A DNA stretch of 64,000 bases from Oenanthe sinensis (GCA_028671895.1 JAPMAC010000197.1:8039501-8103500); one strand, 5' to 3'. Positions 1-12,490 are shown, counted from the stretch's first letter. Numbers and translations are program-made. Notes: generated by a model from the sequence alone, not told the origin.

Positions 1-747
1 CAAGGGATAACGATCTCTAAAGATCAGTGTCCGAAATCATTGGATGACAAGGACCGCATGAGTAAGGTTCCATATGCCTCAGCAATTGGATCCATCATGT
101 ATGCGATGGTATGTACTCGCCCAGATGTTTCGTATGCTTTAAGCATGACGAGCAGATACCAATCTAATCCAGGTGAAGGTCACTGGACGGCTGTCAAGAA
201 TATTCTAAAGTACTTGAAAAGGACTAAAGATTCATTCTTGGTGTATGGAGGAGAGGAGAAACTAGTAGTAAAAGGTTACACCGATGCAAGTTTCCAAACA
301 GACAGGGATGATACTGTATCACAGTCTGGTTTTGTGTTTTGTCTAAACGGAGGTGCTGTAAGTTGGAAGAGTTCAAAACAAGAAACAGTAGCTGATTCTA
401 CAATGGAGGCTGAGTACATTGCAGCTTGTGAAGCGGCTAAGGAAGCATTTTGGATTCGAAAATTCATTACTGAATTGGGAGTAGTTCCATCAATCGCAGA
501 TCCCATTGATCTATACTGCGATAATAATGGAGCCATTGCACAAGCTAAAGAACCTAGAGCTCACTCCCGAACCAAACATATACTCAGGAGATATCACCTC
601 ATTCGAGAGATTAATGAGAGGGGTGACATACACATATGTAAAGTGCACACAAATGATAACATTGCAGACCCACTGACCAAAGGCTTGTCGCAGCAGAAGC
701 ACGACGGTCACACTAGTTCCATGGGTATTAGATACATGGGTGATTGA
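1..747 (+). CDS. copia polyprotein C-terminus: end of reverse transcriptase and RNase H (partial)
   Basis: The open frame runs in from the window edge and ends at TGA 745-747. It encodes the end of the RT domain (motif GSIMYAMVCTRPDVSYA, then the WTAVKNILKYLKRT helix) and the copia RNase H, with YTDASFQTD, ADSTMEAEYIA, the YCDNNGAIA acidic motif and the HSRTKHI/YHLIRE/IADPLTKGL end that is standard for plant copia. No stop or frameshift is visible, unlike the sister copy near 12.5 kb, which has lost 382 bp here. In the element this part removes the RNA strand during reverse transcription. The 5' end is absent from the window. Confidence 0.85.
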   Translation, partial: QGITISKDQCPKSLDDKDRMSKVPYASAIGSIMYAMVCTRPDVSYALSMTSRYQSNPGEGHWTAVKNILKYLKRTKDSFLVYGGEEKLVVKGYTDASFQTDRDDTVSQSGFVFCLNGGAVSWKSSKQETVADSTMEAEYIAACEAAKEAFWIRKFITELGVVPSIADPIDLYCDNNGAIAQAKEPRAHSRTKHILRRYHLIREINERGDIHICKVHTNDNIADPLTKGLSQQKHDGHTSSMGIRYMGD

Positions 748-755
748 CTCTAGTG

Positions 756-767
756 CAAGTGGGAGAT
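756..767 (+). other. polypurine tract of element 1
   Basis: The purine run AAGTGGGAGATT lies immediately 5' of the LTR start TGTTAG. It is the expected plus-strand primer site and has the same sequence as the tract of the minus-strand sister element (12400-12411). Confidence 0.8.
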
Positions 768-2311
768 TGTTAGTGTAGGTGCCCTAGAGGCAATACAATT
801 TTTCCTTTTAATCAACATTTATGTCATTTGATTATTCAATAAACGTATTTATTATGACTTTAATTACTGCGATATATTTGTTAGCATAATAAATGTCCTT
901 AGAATCATGATACTCGTTATATAGTTTAAGTACATGACTTGAACTTCAGATTATATAATATATCATATTCTTAAAGGTTCCCTAGTCGAGTATTATTATG
1001 ATAGGACAATAATAATACATAAATAGACTAGTATGTTGTTTGACAGATAACCACATCTCATTGGTTATAAGTATGGGGATACTAAAGTCAATACATAGGT
1101 ACATGTAGGGGTACATGGTACTGGACAGACCCACAGTGAGATTCTTCATGTTTAATTAAGTCATAAGAAAGACTCACAGTGATAATGGTGTAATGATCCT
1201 CTGACTTGAGATCATTATATTTCTATACGAGGATTGATATACTTTGACTACATTAAAAGTTACCTTTGACCGGGTGATGATAAAAGTGGACATCGGGTAT
1301 ATCATGAGTCGTATGAGAAATATGAATGATAGATAAAGGATTTAACCCTCCTATAATTAGGAGAGATATTATTGGCCTCTTGATTGAGTGAGACTATAAA
1401 ATGCATGGCCGTGCTCAAATAATGATTTGTTTTTCATAGTCTACTCATGGATCAAGTAAACCCGGATTAAATGTTGAAGAGGATGACTAAATACATGCCT
1501 CGAGTTTAATCTATAATATATATGGTTAAAGGGATTATATTACACGGAAACATTAATCACGAAAGGTTTTATCGAATCACGATTTAATTATTGTTTAATT
1601 AGGTAGCAATGATGTATTACTAGATACCGCTCATTGTTTATAATTTTATTGGAGAATAAAATTATTGCTAATTAAATAATAGCCTATAGGGTCACACACA
1701 TAGAGCACCTAGAGGAATAGTTAATTTAAATTATAGATTTAAATTAATTGATGATTAATTCGAATTTATTATATTAATTAAGTGAGACTTAATTAATTGA
1801 AATAAATTCGAATTTGAAGAATTATATTTCTGCCAATAATAATTAAGTGTGACTTAATTAAATAATAGAAGCATGTTTTATTATTTAATCCTATGCCTAC
1901 ATGGGTTAGGTTTTTGCTAAAAAGGCCCATTAACCAATCATTATAAATAGATAATGATAGGTTAAATGGCTAGCACGTTTTTGGTATAAACCCTAGCTAA
2001 AGAGGCAGCATAGGAAGAGGCAGAGAGAATTCGAAACCTATCAAAGGAGGCTAGTACTTCCGTTCCGTGTTTAAGATCGTGAGACGTTCTTGAAGGTGCT
2101 CGTGTGGATACCATAGAGGTGCTTTCGAGAGGAAGACACAAATCGTGATAGCAAGGATCTCCGTTGAGTTCGTGGCATTCAAAATCTTAATAGGTATGAT
2201 TCGATTATCACCATAATCCGTCAATTCTTATACATGATCCTGCGTTTAGGTTCCGAAAATTTTCGTTATATTTACGTTTATCCGCTGCGTTTTATGCCTC
2301 GAAACCCAACA
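768..2311 (+). repeat. 3' LTR of element 1 (1544 bp)
   Basis: The LTR begins TGTTAG after the polypurine tract and ends CCCAACA. It aligns end to end with the reverse complement of the LTR at 10838-12399 (1562 bp). A TATA-like box (TTATAAATAG) lies near 1941, followed by CTAGCTAAAGAGGCAG-type leader sequence. Only one LTR is in the window, so no target duplication can be checked. Confidence 0.9.
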
Positions 2312-2316
2312 CTCCC

Positions 2317-4850
2317 CGATGGTAACCTTTGGAGATGACAGCAAAGGATGTACAAGGGATATGACTATCATGATTTAAGAACTGTCATCAGTGGAAGCAT
2401 CTTTCTTGTGGAAGGACTTAAGAACTATCTACATGGCACTAGGGAATTCTTTTCAAGGGTTTTCTGGAAAAGCATTGAAAAGTAAAAGTGTTTGATCTCA
2501 AACAAGAAGGTTGGCAGCTCACTCAACTGAGAGTAAGGATATTTGTTCGTAGCTGACATGGAATTTGTATGCAAAGGTGAAGTGAAATTTTCAGTAAAGC
2601 TTCATCAGTAAAGAGTTAGCTATGGCATAGGAAGCTCTCACACTTGTTGATCAAGATAATGGATTCTCCGATAAAGATGAAATTGGTGAGATGACTACTT
2701 CTAATGGAATTTTATCAAGAAGGACATTTTGAAGTATGTCACATAGGAAAGTCAATGAAAACATCACACTGAAGCAAATTATGGCATGAAAGAAATATGC
2801 TTAGTGGTGATTAATGACAACCCTAATTACAAGTTGGTGATGTTCATGCATTCAACAGACAAAATGTCACAGATGGTGAGTGATCACATCAAGTAGATCG
2901 AGTTGGAAGCAAAGTAAGATGTGAGAACTTTGAAGTCAGATAATGGAACTGAATTTCGCGATTGAAGTTCTATATGAATTCTGCACTGAAAAAGGTACTT
3001 TGAAGCTGAAGAAATTAACACAGCATGCTGCTTTAATCAACAAGATCGTGAAAAGACATCAGATGAGTTAATGGCCAATCAGAAGTAAACACTGAAACTC
3101 TTTCGTGTGTTTGGAGGAAATTGATATTTACTGAAGACTTATATAAGTATTTTGACAAGAAGTTAAGACTCAAGGAACAATTTTCCTCGGCTACTCATTG
3201 ATGATGTAAGACCAGAAGGTGATTAAAAGTCTGAATGTGTCGACCTACTACACCAAGCTCCCAAGCATTCAAATGAAAGACTATTCTGAATCTTTGAAGT
3301 TTGACATCCCGTCATAGGAAAATTCAGATACTGATGATGAAACTGAGGTTGCAGAAGGAATCAATGATAATGATGATGATTCAGATCCTATTAGTGGAAA
3401 TAGTAGTGAAACTACACAACTCGTGAACTTTAACAGAATCCACTGAAAAAGGTGAAGGAACTTCAACACATCCTAGCAGTAACTTAGGGGGAGCAAAATA
3501 ATAGAAGGATCTACTAGTCGTACTCAACACAATGAAGATCAAAGGAATACATCAAGAACATATCTGCCAAGACAAAAGGTTTGAAGTCAAATTCAATCCT
3601 GGAGTCTAGTTCTTAGTGATCCGGATTATTGAGTAAAGGCTAGAAGTGCTAATCAAAAGGAACATATATTTTCTTTTGGGACCCAACAATCAATAATTGG
3701 TATCCCAAAGAATAGTGAAGATGCACTGATTGATCCAGATTGGGTGATTGCAAATGCAAGATGATCTCAATCAGTTCGAAGGCAGAAACTACTGAAGATG
3801 GAACCCAGACCACTAAAGTCGAAGCTGAAATTGGTACAGTAAGGGTTCTCAGAGACTGGAAGATAATTGGCATTGTTATGAGGGACAAAGCCAAACTGGT
3901 TGCTACAGGTTACTATAAAGTAGAAGGTATCGACGATGATGGAAACAGAATTTTCGGGAGTTTCAAGATCTAACAGCAAGCAACAGATACGAGACTTGAT
4001 CCTCTTAGGACCTAACAATTGGGCCTAACAAGACGAGGACCTAACAGAGATAGGGATTCAAGCGAATCGTCAAGGACATGGTATGACACTCTAATTACTA
4101 ATTACTTGAAAATGATTTTATATTAGAGTAGTTATACACATATATCTCTCTAGAATACATGGCACACACAATGTCATATATGTGCTAGTATACCATGATT
4201 ATATTATATGTGGGTCTATTAACAAAACTTGTGCAAGATATATTTTGCTAAGTAAATGCAGAGTAGGTACAAGATGAGCATGTTGGAAGAGTTGCAGTTC
4301 TTTTTGAATTATAAGTAATTCAAAAGAATGATGGAAATTAAAGTAAGTCAAGGATCTTTTGAAGATGCGCAATTTGAAAGATTCTAGACCTGCCAAGACT
4401 TCTTCTTGCCAACAAACCACTAAGCTTGATCAGGGCAAATCAGGTATATGAACTGAAGTGACAAGCTATAGAGGTAATCAACTCATTACTTATTTAAATG
4501 CATAAAGACCATATATTTTATTCTCGATATGCCTATGTGCAAGTTTTCAAGTGGATACTAGAGAATATTATCTTATAGCTAAGTTATGAATTGATTAGAT
4601 ATCTTAGGGGATCACCAATTCTTAAAATCTGGGACTCTAAAGATACTAGGTTTAACCTAATTGGCTATATAGATATAGATATATAGGTTGTAAGAAAGAC
4701 AGGGAAGTCATTCCTAGAAGCTGTCATTATTTCTAGCAACTCTATTGATCTCTTCACACCACGTATGGAACAAGCGCATGGACACCAGGTATCATTTCTT
4801 TTGAGATTGTCCTTAGTAAAATAACTTGCATATCTTTGCTAAATAACTTG
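2317..4850 (+). pseudogene. Sirevirus pol pseudogene (integrase-RT-RNase H remnants)
   Basis: Short blocks match the pol of element B at 27.9-31.0 kb: the block after the protease (about 2320-2460), integrase-like segments (AGATAATGGAACTGAATT near 2938, the D-N-G-T-E-F motif), an acidic linker rich in GATGATGAT (about 3320-3390), RT (GATCCAGATTGGGT near 3734; ACATGGTATGACACTCT near 4077), and the RNase H end with CACCAGGTATCATTTCTTTT near 4780. Every frame is interrupted by many stops and deletions. The longest surviving open stretches are under 85 codons. It is clearly dead. Confidence 0.75.
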
Positions 4851-4879
4851 ATGAATTTATTTTGTCTATGTTGGTTAGT

Positions 4880-7050
4880 GAACTTGAGATATTATTTATG
4901 TGCATATTTGTTGGAAATCCCATCTGCAAGGAATTCTCAAATGAGTTCACAAGTATTAAAATTTTAATATTTAAAGGACTTGTGAATTTATTTTAAATCT
5001 AGTTCCTCATGCTTATTGCTACTAGTTTAATTATCATTCTTACAATGCAATATACATAAGTGGTAGTTAAATTATTTAGCATAAGTTAGAAGCATAATTA
5101 TTTGCATGTTAAATATTTGATGAGTATTAGTCAAGATGTCTTTCTTAATTGCTCTGATATTTTGCTCTGATATTCTTAAATATTTTGTTACAAATAATTG
5201 TGATACTTTTGATATTAGTGACGGTATTTAGAATTTCTGTTCTAAATAATTAATGCATATTTCAAAACTCACTAATATTGGAAGACGAAGTATTTTTTAA
5301 GTTATGTGTATAAAATTCTCAATATTTTATATACTTAGAAAATATTTCTAAATTTGTTTTTGTTGCGAGAAGTTGCTATTAGGAACACAAGTGTTAAATA
5401 TCTATATTTAAAGGACTTGTGAATTTCTATTCAACTATTTTCTCGAGCTTACATATATCAATAATAATTGTTATGAGTATAATTGTAATATGCTAGAGTG
5501 ACAATTATTAGATATAGTGTAGGAAGTTAGATGCTAATATTCAATCTTATGAATATTTTAGTATTTAGCGAAATTATTTTATCCTATTAAAATTATGGAT
5601 TGAAGCAGTTCAATCATTATTAGTTTCATAATTTTGATTTGATAAAATATTAGAAGCACAATTTCTTGCATCTTGAAATTATTGATAAATATCAAATAAT
5701 TGGTATCAGCGTGCAATTAATTGTGATATTTTTAATATTAGTGATAATACAAGTTGTATATCTAAAATCACTAATAATAAAAATATGTCTAAATGCTTAT
5801 TGTTCTACTGAATGATTGCCATGTTTATTTGATATATATGCATGTTATTGGCAATTGCTTAGTGCAGCATAAGTATTTAACTTATTTTGATTTGTTTAAA
5901 TCATGATGATATAAAATAGTTCAGTGAAATATACGTTCCATGATTTAAGTAAATTAAAATAAATTCGAAGCATAATTATTTGTAGTATAATTATTATCTT
6001 TTATTACTCTGTAATAATTGAATAATATTTTATTACAAAATAATTGTGATATATTGATACTAATGGATTTGCTTAGTCTTTATTCTAAGTAAAAATTGGT
6101 TTTTGAAAAAGCCGTTAGTATTAATATATTTAGTTTTCTTTCTTTGACTGATTCCTGAATGTATTTAAAAAGAAATTTTTGTCTATTTCTTTTTCAAAAT
6201 GTTTTATGCAAAGATACATTCATTTTACTATCAGTTTTAGTTAAGAAAACTTCAGAATTCTTTTTCAAAACTTCTCTTTTGAAAAACTTTTCTTGATGAT
6301 AATCTTTCTTTTATCTCGAAACATTTTATCCTCTCCCAAAAGCTAGTTTTAAAAGTCTTATCTTTAAAAGCTTTTTCTCTCTTTTGGAAAATTGTTTTAA
6401 CTTCGAGATACCAATCACTTGTAAAATAATTGTTTTCAAATACTTGTTTCAATGTATGTTTCACATTGATTCGTAGTACCAAAACAGTGATTGTTGCTTT
6501 GAAGGCCTAATACTGTATTGTTAAGCATTCATTCACCCCAACTGTCATGTTTTTATTTTAAGTCGGGGATACTATCAGGTGGACGAAAATGATGTAAATC
6601 ATAACTGAATTATGAGTCGGAAAATCATTGTCTTCTATCTGATAAGGATGTTTTGCAAATCTGTTTTCAAAACTTACAGTACTTAGGTTATAAAGGAAAA
6701 GAGTCATTTTATAGAGATAGAATTTAGTAAGAGAGTTGAATTTTTTCTTTGGTATAAATTCCCGCGTTTTATTATGGGAAATTTTCCTTATAAGAAATTC
6801 ATAAGGGATAGAATTTTTCTCTGATACACATTCCCGCATTTTATTATTGGATAAGTATCTTAAAGAAAATTTCTATTGGTTTCATGCTCTTAAATGATAA
6901 ATCTTTAGAACCGACAAAACTCTTTTACTAAAAGTGCTTTAATACAATCCATTACCATTTCTTCTTATATTTTTCCTTCTCCTTGAGATGAAAAATATGT
7001 TTTGGCATGTTAAGGTGATTATCTCTTTATCTTATTTAAATGATTTTATC
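4880..7050 (+). repeat. AT-rich spacer with degenerate internal repeats
   Basis: No coding signal is visible. Related blocks recur: TTTAAAGGACTTGTGAATTT at about 4970 and 5408, and TAATTGTGATA followed by TATTAGTGA or ACTAATGG at about 5195, 5717 and 6043. This suggests decayed duplications of a few hundred bases. Element B has no equivalent between its pol and env-like region. Confidence 0.45.
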
Positions 7051-8300
7051 CGTTTAGCCCCCAGTGGCTACAGAAGCTGGCCAGGAGGTTGAAAACCCAT
7101 CAATCTCTTACCCAGGCCTTCATACCAAACATTAATTCATCCACTTCCATATATTAACCCCTAGAGATATAAGGAACTCATGTAAATTAGAGGTTGATAA
7201 GGGAGAAACTGCACTTGATGCAGCAAATAAGAATGAAGTCGGAAGTGCACCCACAGCTCTACCTCCAGAGAAGTAAAGTAGTAATATAACTGAGGTAACT
7301 GTAAGCTCATCTGCATCTTCTCAAAAGGATGCAGAGCTGAAAAGGCAATAAAACTGTCTCTGGAATCATTCTCTCAATAGGGTGAGTCCATTGAAATTCG
7401 CTCGTTAGCCAGAGCATCTTGTAATGAGTCAAGCACACCACTGGCACTCACGCTGATGGTAAGCCTAAATAAATAAATTTTAGGAACACATTGCAAGGCG
7501 TGCACAGTGTGAGGTATAGGCATTTAGAGGAGATACGGACTCTAGTTAGCCATACAGTACATTGTCCAGGTATCTACCTCAAACAGAAGTTAATTTTCTA
7601 CATCCTGAAAGGGAGATCTCTTGTTCAGATTTATCTGGGCTTGAGAGGCAACTGCTTGACAATAATTCTTCGGATGAGTCAAGTAGGGTATTTTACACAA
7701 AATTCCCGTCACAGGGTTACGAGGGAAACGTAGACTCTAATTTGCCATTCATTATATTGTCTACTACGTCGACCCTCCTGGAAGGAATATTTCCAGATCC
7801 TGAAAAGAAATGTCCACCTCCCGTTTACGAAAAAGGTGTGAGGCAACTCCTTGATAGAACAAGACAGGATTCCCTAACAGATTTTAAAATCTTGGGATAA
7901 CCCATCTCAAAGAGGTGAGGCTCCACTAGACAGTGATTTAGCAATTGCTATTGAGTCTAGTGCTGAGACAGTGCTTATGCATGATAGATCAAGAACACCT
8001 CTATGAGGCAATTCTCCACTTGATAGTGATTCAGTTCATTCTGATGAATCAGGTGTTGGGAATATATGAATTGACGGATTTCACTTGCAGGTACAGAAGG
8101 GTATATTTGGAATGCAGAGTGAAAGTTAGAGAGAGAGAAACACATAAGTGAAAGTGAGGGAGAGATACACTTGAGTGAGAGATAGGGAGAGAAAGAGTGA
8201 AACACTTCTAAGTGCTCGACACTTGAGTGTAAACACCAACAGAACGTAGTAGAAGTGAGGAAACCATAGACCAAACACTTACCCTTGCTATTTGCTACTT
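7050..8300 (+). pseudogene. Sirevirus post-pol (env-like region) remnant
   Basis: Blocks match the post-pol region of element B at 31.5-32.4 kb: ACAGCTCTACCTCCAGAGAAG near 7252, the stretch with TGTAAGCTCATCTGC near 7301 and CATTCTCTCAATAGGGTGAG near 7368, and the GAGAGAGAAACAC/GAGTGAAACACTT repeats near 8125-8215. Sireviruses often carry an env-like reading frame here. The longest open stretch (7562-7900, 112 codons) shows no recognisable domain and I do not call it a gene. Confidence 0.5.
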
Positions 8301-8476
8301 CTGAAAGAAAAGCTACTATATTTTCCCAATCAATGACAAACGAGAACCTTCTTTGGAAGACAAACCATTCAAAAGATGGGCCATTGGAGGATTCCTCAAC
8401 TAAGGGGGAGAAGTTATAGTAAGAAAAAGGAGAAGTTAATCAAGTCTTATCGTCTTATCTTCGTACTTGGGAATAG

Positions 8477-8650
8477 TTAATATCCTAAAGGGGTTCGTAT
8501 CCTGGATCCTTAAAGGAAGATCCTTAGAAAAAGGGGTTCGTATCCTTGGGGGAAATTAATATCCTAAAGGGGTTCGTATCCTGGATCCTTAAAGGAAGAT
8601 CCTTAGAAAAAGGGGTCGTATCCTTGGGGGAAATTAATATCCTTAGGGGG
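8477..8650 (+). repeat. 79-bp tandem repeat
   Basis: A unit beginning TTAATATCCTAAAGGGGTTC starts at 8477 and again at 8556 (period 79), with a third partial start at 8634 (period 78, one T lost in GGGGTTCG). Internally the unit contains GGATCCTTAAAGGAAGATCC, itself partly palindromic. It sits in the post-pol region of element A. Confidence 0.85.
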
Positions 8651-9217
8651 GAGATTTTAGACTGGAAGAAGAAAATCTTATCTTCTGATTCTGAAGGGAA
8701 ACAACAGAAATATGGAGAATCAAGAAGCTGTATCCTATACTTGAAAGGAGTTGTCAGAAGAGGATTCCTAACCCAAGTGGGAAGTACAGAAAAGAATTGA
8801 CATTTCCATTGATTATCTAAAGGGAGAAGAAGAAAAAGAAGAAGAATCACATTCTTAGGGGGATAACATTATTTGAGTTGTGTTCTATGTTCAACAGAAG
8901 ACGTTCCCAGGAATTTGAATTCTTATAAAGCTCTGTTAATGATAAGTTCTTTAAGTTCAAACTATGAAGGATTTTGAAGCAGAGAAAGCTCAATCAGGCA
9001 GAAATGAAGATGATACTACATGAATATCAGTTCAGTGCTAGAGGAACAGACATCTTACATTTCAGTTTCACAAGAAATCTGGAAATGCAGAATATGATCC
9101 TGAAAAACCAGTAGAATTATTTACAAGTCCCGGACCATTACTTTTTCTAGGTGTTAGTTGAGTTATCCTCTCTATAAGATTTGTTTGCTAATTTTAACAA
9201 TCAAATAGAGGGAGATT

Positions 9218-10837
9218 GTTTGAGATTACGAAGCTGTATGAATAGTAATCGTGATAACTCAACACTAGAACAGGACAAGTAAATAATACTACGCCTACAC
9301 AGAAATCAGAAAAAAATGAAGACAAGGCAGATACAGTGAATCAAGACATTAGAAGAAGTTTTGAAGTCTACTACAGGTCACTGAAAGAAGTTCATTAATA
9401 TGTTCAAGCCTCAGTGAAGAATAATGGTTGAAGACTTTCAGGGTTTCAGAAGTGTTGAAGATTCAGTATAGAAGTGCCACAAGAAGATTTCAGTGTACCA
9501 GCAATTGATTGAAGATAGACAGTGTTTGAAGCATAGGAATCTAGAAGGGTAAAGACAAAGGTTAAAGAAGACAACTGCAGTCTTGAAGTTATACTTACTG
9601 AAAGAAGTTCATTCATATGTTCAAGCATCAGTGAAGAACAGAGAATGAAGTATTCAAGATTGTGGTAATAATGGAGAAGTTGTCTAAGTACCAGAAAAGG
9701 TTCTAGTGAAGTTACAATGTTTATTGACAGTCAGTGTTTGAAGCAATGAAGTTGCTGCAAACTTAACAATGCAAGTAAAGTAATAATACGAAGACCTGGA
9801 TCAAAGTTAGTCGTCTGTGAACCAGACCAGTTATACTAGGCGTCAGCAGTTTGTGAAAGGAATCTGGGTATTAACTATAGAAGAATTGTTAAGTTGAAGA
9901 ACGTACTTGGAAAGAACGGTTATTTATTAAGGTACGAAAAGTAATTTGTAGAGGCTACAACCAAACAGCTAAATAGCTAACAGCCAAACAGCTAAACAGC
10001 TCAAAGGGTGCAGGGTGCAAAGTGTCACAACCTTGGTACGAAAAGTGAAAGTTTCTGAACTACAGTCGAAGAACGGAAAAAACTCAGGGTACAGGGTGTA
10101 ATGCGACCAGACTTTGATACAAGAAATGGAAGTTGGGGAACTTCAATCAAGGAATGAATAGAGAGTCAAAGTGCAGTGACTAAACTGCACTTTGACTATG
10201 AAAATCATATTTGAAGCGCAACTAAACTTGTCAGGCGCAATGAAAAGAAAATGTCAGGGCAACAAACTTTACACGCGCAACAAAACTCTAAGGCAACTTC
10301 CTGTTGTTGAACATTTTATGGCGCCTCCCCTCTGTCACCACAGTGCAGGCGCAAGTAACTTTGATACAGGCGTAACAAATATTATAAGGGATTTTGTGGC
10401 GCCTACACACTGCAGCAAGAGTGTAGGCGCAACAAAATAACAAGGCGCAAATAAAATACCAGGCGCAACAAAATATTTCTTGGACCCACTTAGCCCTCAG
10501 CCAATCAAATTCAAGCAGTCAACTTTATTGATTTAAAAAGTCTACACCAATTAAATTGAAGAGTCGTCTTCTCCAACAAAAATAAGTAGAGAGCCACTGC
10601 CATGGCCGGAGCAAGAGAATAAATTATACACATCCATACCTTGCTTCCGGTCAGATATTAGGACCCGGTTCTTTAACGAAAAATGCTCAGGGCTCCTAGA
10701 TATCACTTCCTACGGACTCAGTTTTTCCTTGTACTAATTTAGATATATTTGTATAGGAACTGAGCCTAATATTTTTGTGTGAGTAGCAAAGAACTAATTT
10801 GTTCTTTGGAAGCCAGTTATATTTTTAACTGGGTGTA
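9218..10837 (+). repeat. 3' LTR of Sirevirus-like element A, interrupted
   Basis: It starts TGTTTGAG directly after the purine run AATAGAGGGAGAT. Blocks such as GAAGAAGTTCATT followed by CAAGC.TCAGTGAAGAATAA align with the LTR of element B near 23675. The end typical of this family (CAACCCCCCTTCTACAAT...CCAACA) is missing because the minus-strand Angela-like element begins at 10838. Confidence 0.65.
10214..10475 (+). promoter_or_regulatory. GGCGC-motif array in LTR of element A
   Basis: The motif AGGCGCAA or TGGCGCC occurs about seven times with several variants (GCGCAACAAA, GGCGTAAC) in 260 bp of otherwise AT-rich DNA. Two sites are full GGCGCC palindromes preceded by T-rich sequence (ATTTTATGGCGCC, ATTTTGTGGCGCC). 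The place in the LTR corresponds to the U3 promoter region, so a regulatory role is inferred. Plant E2F sites have the TTTSGCGC form, which these partly resemble. Confidence 0.5.
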
Positions 10838-12399
10838 TGTTGGGTTCCGAGGCATAAAACGCAGCGGATTAAACGTAAATATAACAAAAAATTTCGGAAC
10901 CCTAACGCAGGATCATGTATAAGATTGACAGATTATGGTGAAACGGAATCATACCTTTGTCTGGTCTTGACTTACACGAACTCAACGGAGATCCTAGCTT
11001 TCACGACTTGTGTCTTCCTCTCGAAAGCACCTCTATGGTATCCACACGAGAACCTTCAAGAACGTCTCACGATCTTGATTACGGAATGGATGTACTAGCC
11101 TCCTTTGATGATTTCAAATTCTGCCTCTGCCTTTTCTCTCTGCCTTTGCTGCTGCTAGGGTTCATTTTTCTTAAAAACTTAATACTTATTAACCCTACAT
11201 TATCTATTTATAATGGTTGGTTAATAGGCCCATAATAGCAACCCATAACACCAAAGCCTAACCCATGTAGGTTTAGGATTAAATAATAAAACCGAATTTT
11301 ATTATTTAATTAATAACTAAGTCACACTTAATTATTAATGGCAGAATTCAAATTCGAATTTATATTATTTCAATTAATTAAGTCTCACTTAATTAATATA
11401 ATAAAATTCAAATAATCATCAATTAATTTAAATCTATAATTTAAATTAATTATTCATTTAAGTACTCTATGTGTGTGACCCTATAGGCTATTATTTAATT
11501 AGCAATAATTTTATTCTCCAATAAAATTATAAACAATGAGCGGTATCTAGTAATACATCATTGCTATCCAATTAAATAATAATTAAATCGTGATTCGATA
11601 AAACCTTTCGTGATTAATGTTTCAGTGTAATATAATCCCTTTAACCATATATATTATAGATTAAACTCGAGGCATGTATTTAGTCATCCTCTTCAACATT
11701 TAATCCGGGTTTACTTGATCCATGAGTAGACTATGAAAAACAAATCATTATTTGAGCATGGCCATGCATTTTATAGTCTCACTCAATCAAGAGGCCAATA
11801 ATATCTCTCCTAATTATAGGAGGGTTAAATCCTTTATCTATCATTCATATTTCTCATACGACTCATAATATACCCGATGTCCACTTTTATCATCACCCGG
11901 TCAAAGGTAACTTTTAATGTAGTCAAAGTATATTAATCCTCGTATAGAAATATAATGATCTCAAGTCAAAGGATCATTACACCATTATCACTGTGAGTCT
12001 TTCTTATGACTTTATTAAACATGAAGAATCTCACTGTGGGTCTGTCCAGTATCATGTACTCCTACATGTACCTATGTATTGACTTTAGTATCCCCATACT
12101 TATAACCAATGAGATGTGGTTATTAGTCAAACGACATACTAGTCTATTTATGTATTATTATTGTCCTATAATAATAATACTCGACTAGGGACATTTAAGA
12201 ATATGATATATTATATAATCTCAAGTTCAAGTCATGTACTAAACTATACAATGTGTATCATGATTCTAAGGACATTTATTATGCTAAAAAATATATCGCA
12301 ATAATTAAAGTCATAATAAATATGTTTATTTAATAATCAATTGACATAAAGTTTTATCAAAATAAACATTGTATTGCCTCTAGGGCACCTACACCAACA
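10838..12399 (-). repeat. 3' LTR of element 2 (1562 bp)
   Basis: On the minus strand it begins TGTTGGTGTAGGTGCC and ends CCCAACA. The TATA-like box TATAAATAG lies at about 11205-11213. An open stretch of 92 codons on the plus strand (10957-11235) recurs in the other LTR but runs antisense to the element, so I treat it as incidental. Confidence 0.92.
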
Positions 12400-12411
12400 A
12401 TCTCCCACTTG
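12400..12411 (-). other. polypurine tract of element 2
   Basis: Minus-strand CAAGTGGGAGAT stands directly before the 3' LTR and is identical to the tract of element 1. Confidence 0.8.
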
Positions 12412-12490
12412 CACTAGAGCCAATCACCCATGTATCTAATACCCATGGAACTAGTGTGACCGTCGTGCTTCTTCTGCGACAAGCCTTTGG

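Larger units (their letters stand above)
1..2311 (+). mobile_element. Angela-like Ty1/copia element 1, 3' part only
   Basis: The window opens inside the reverse transcriptase/RNase H part of a copia polyprotein and continues through stop codon, polypurine tract and a complete 3' LTR. The 5' half lies outside the window. The LTR start (TGTTAGTGTAGGTGCCCTAG) resembles the Angela/BARE lineage LTRs, whose early U3 contains GCCCTAGAGGCAATA; lineage assignment rests on memory of that motif. The same family recurs on the minus strand at 10838-18929. The LTR ends directly against decayed Sirevirus pol sequence, so this element was inserted into that older element. Confidence 0.85.
2312..10837 (+). 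mobile_element. decayed Sirevirus-like copia element A
   Basis: Sequence from 2317 aligns in order with the intact-looking element at 23483-34550: protease/integrase region (GGAGATGACAGCAAAGGAT), RT (GGTATGACACTCT near 4080), RNase H end near 4750-4850, env-region remnants (7050-8300), a polypurine tract (about 9205) and a 3' LTR from 9218. It is crowded with stops and small indels. Its 5' half is replaced at 2311 by the Angela-like LTR, and its own 3' LTR is cut at 10838 by the second Angela-like element, so it is older than both. It carries about 2.2 kb of AT-rich sequence between pol and the env region that element B lacks. Confidence 0.75.

Noticed and set aside
8524..8850. 108-codon minus-strand frame with repeated SPKDT words
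   Set aside because: Produced by the 79-bp tandem repeat, antisense to the element.
10957..11235. 92-codon plus-strand frame, repeated at 18027-18305
   Set aside because: It lies in the LTR and runs antisense to the element; its conservation is explained by LTR identity. Element 1's LTR does not keep it.
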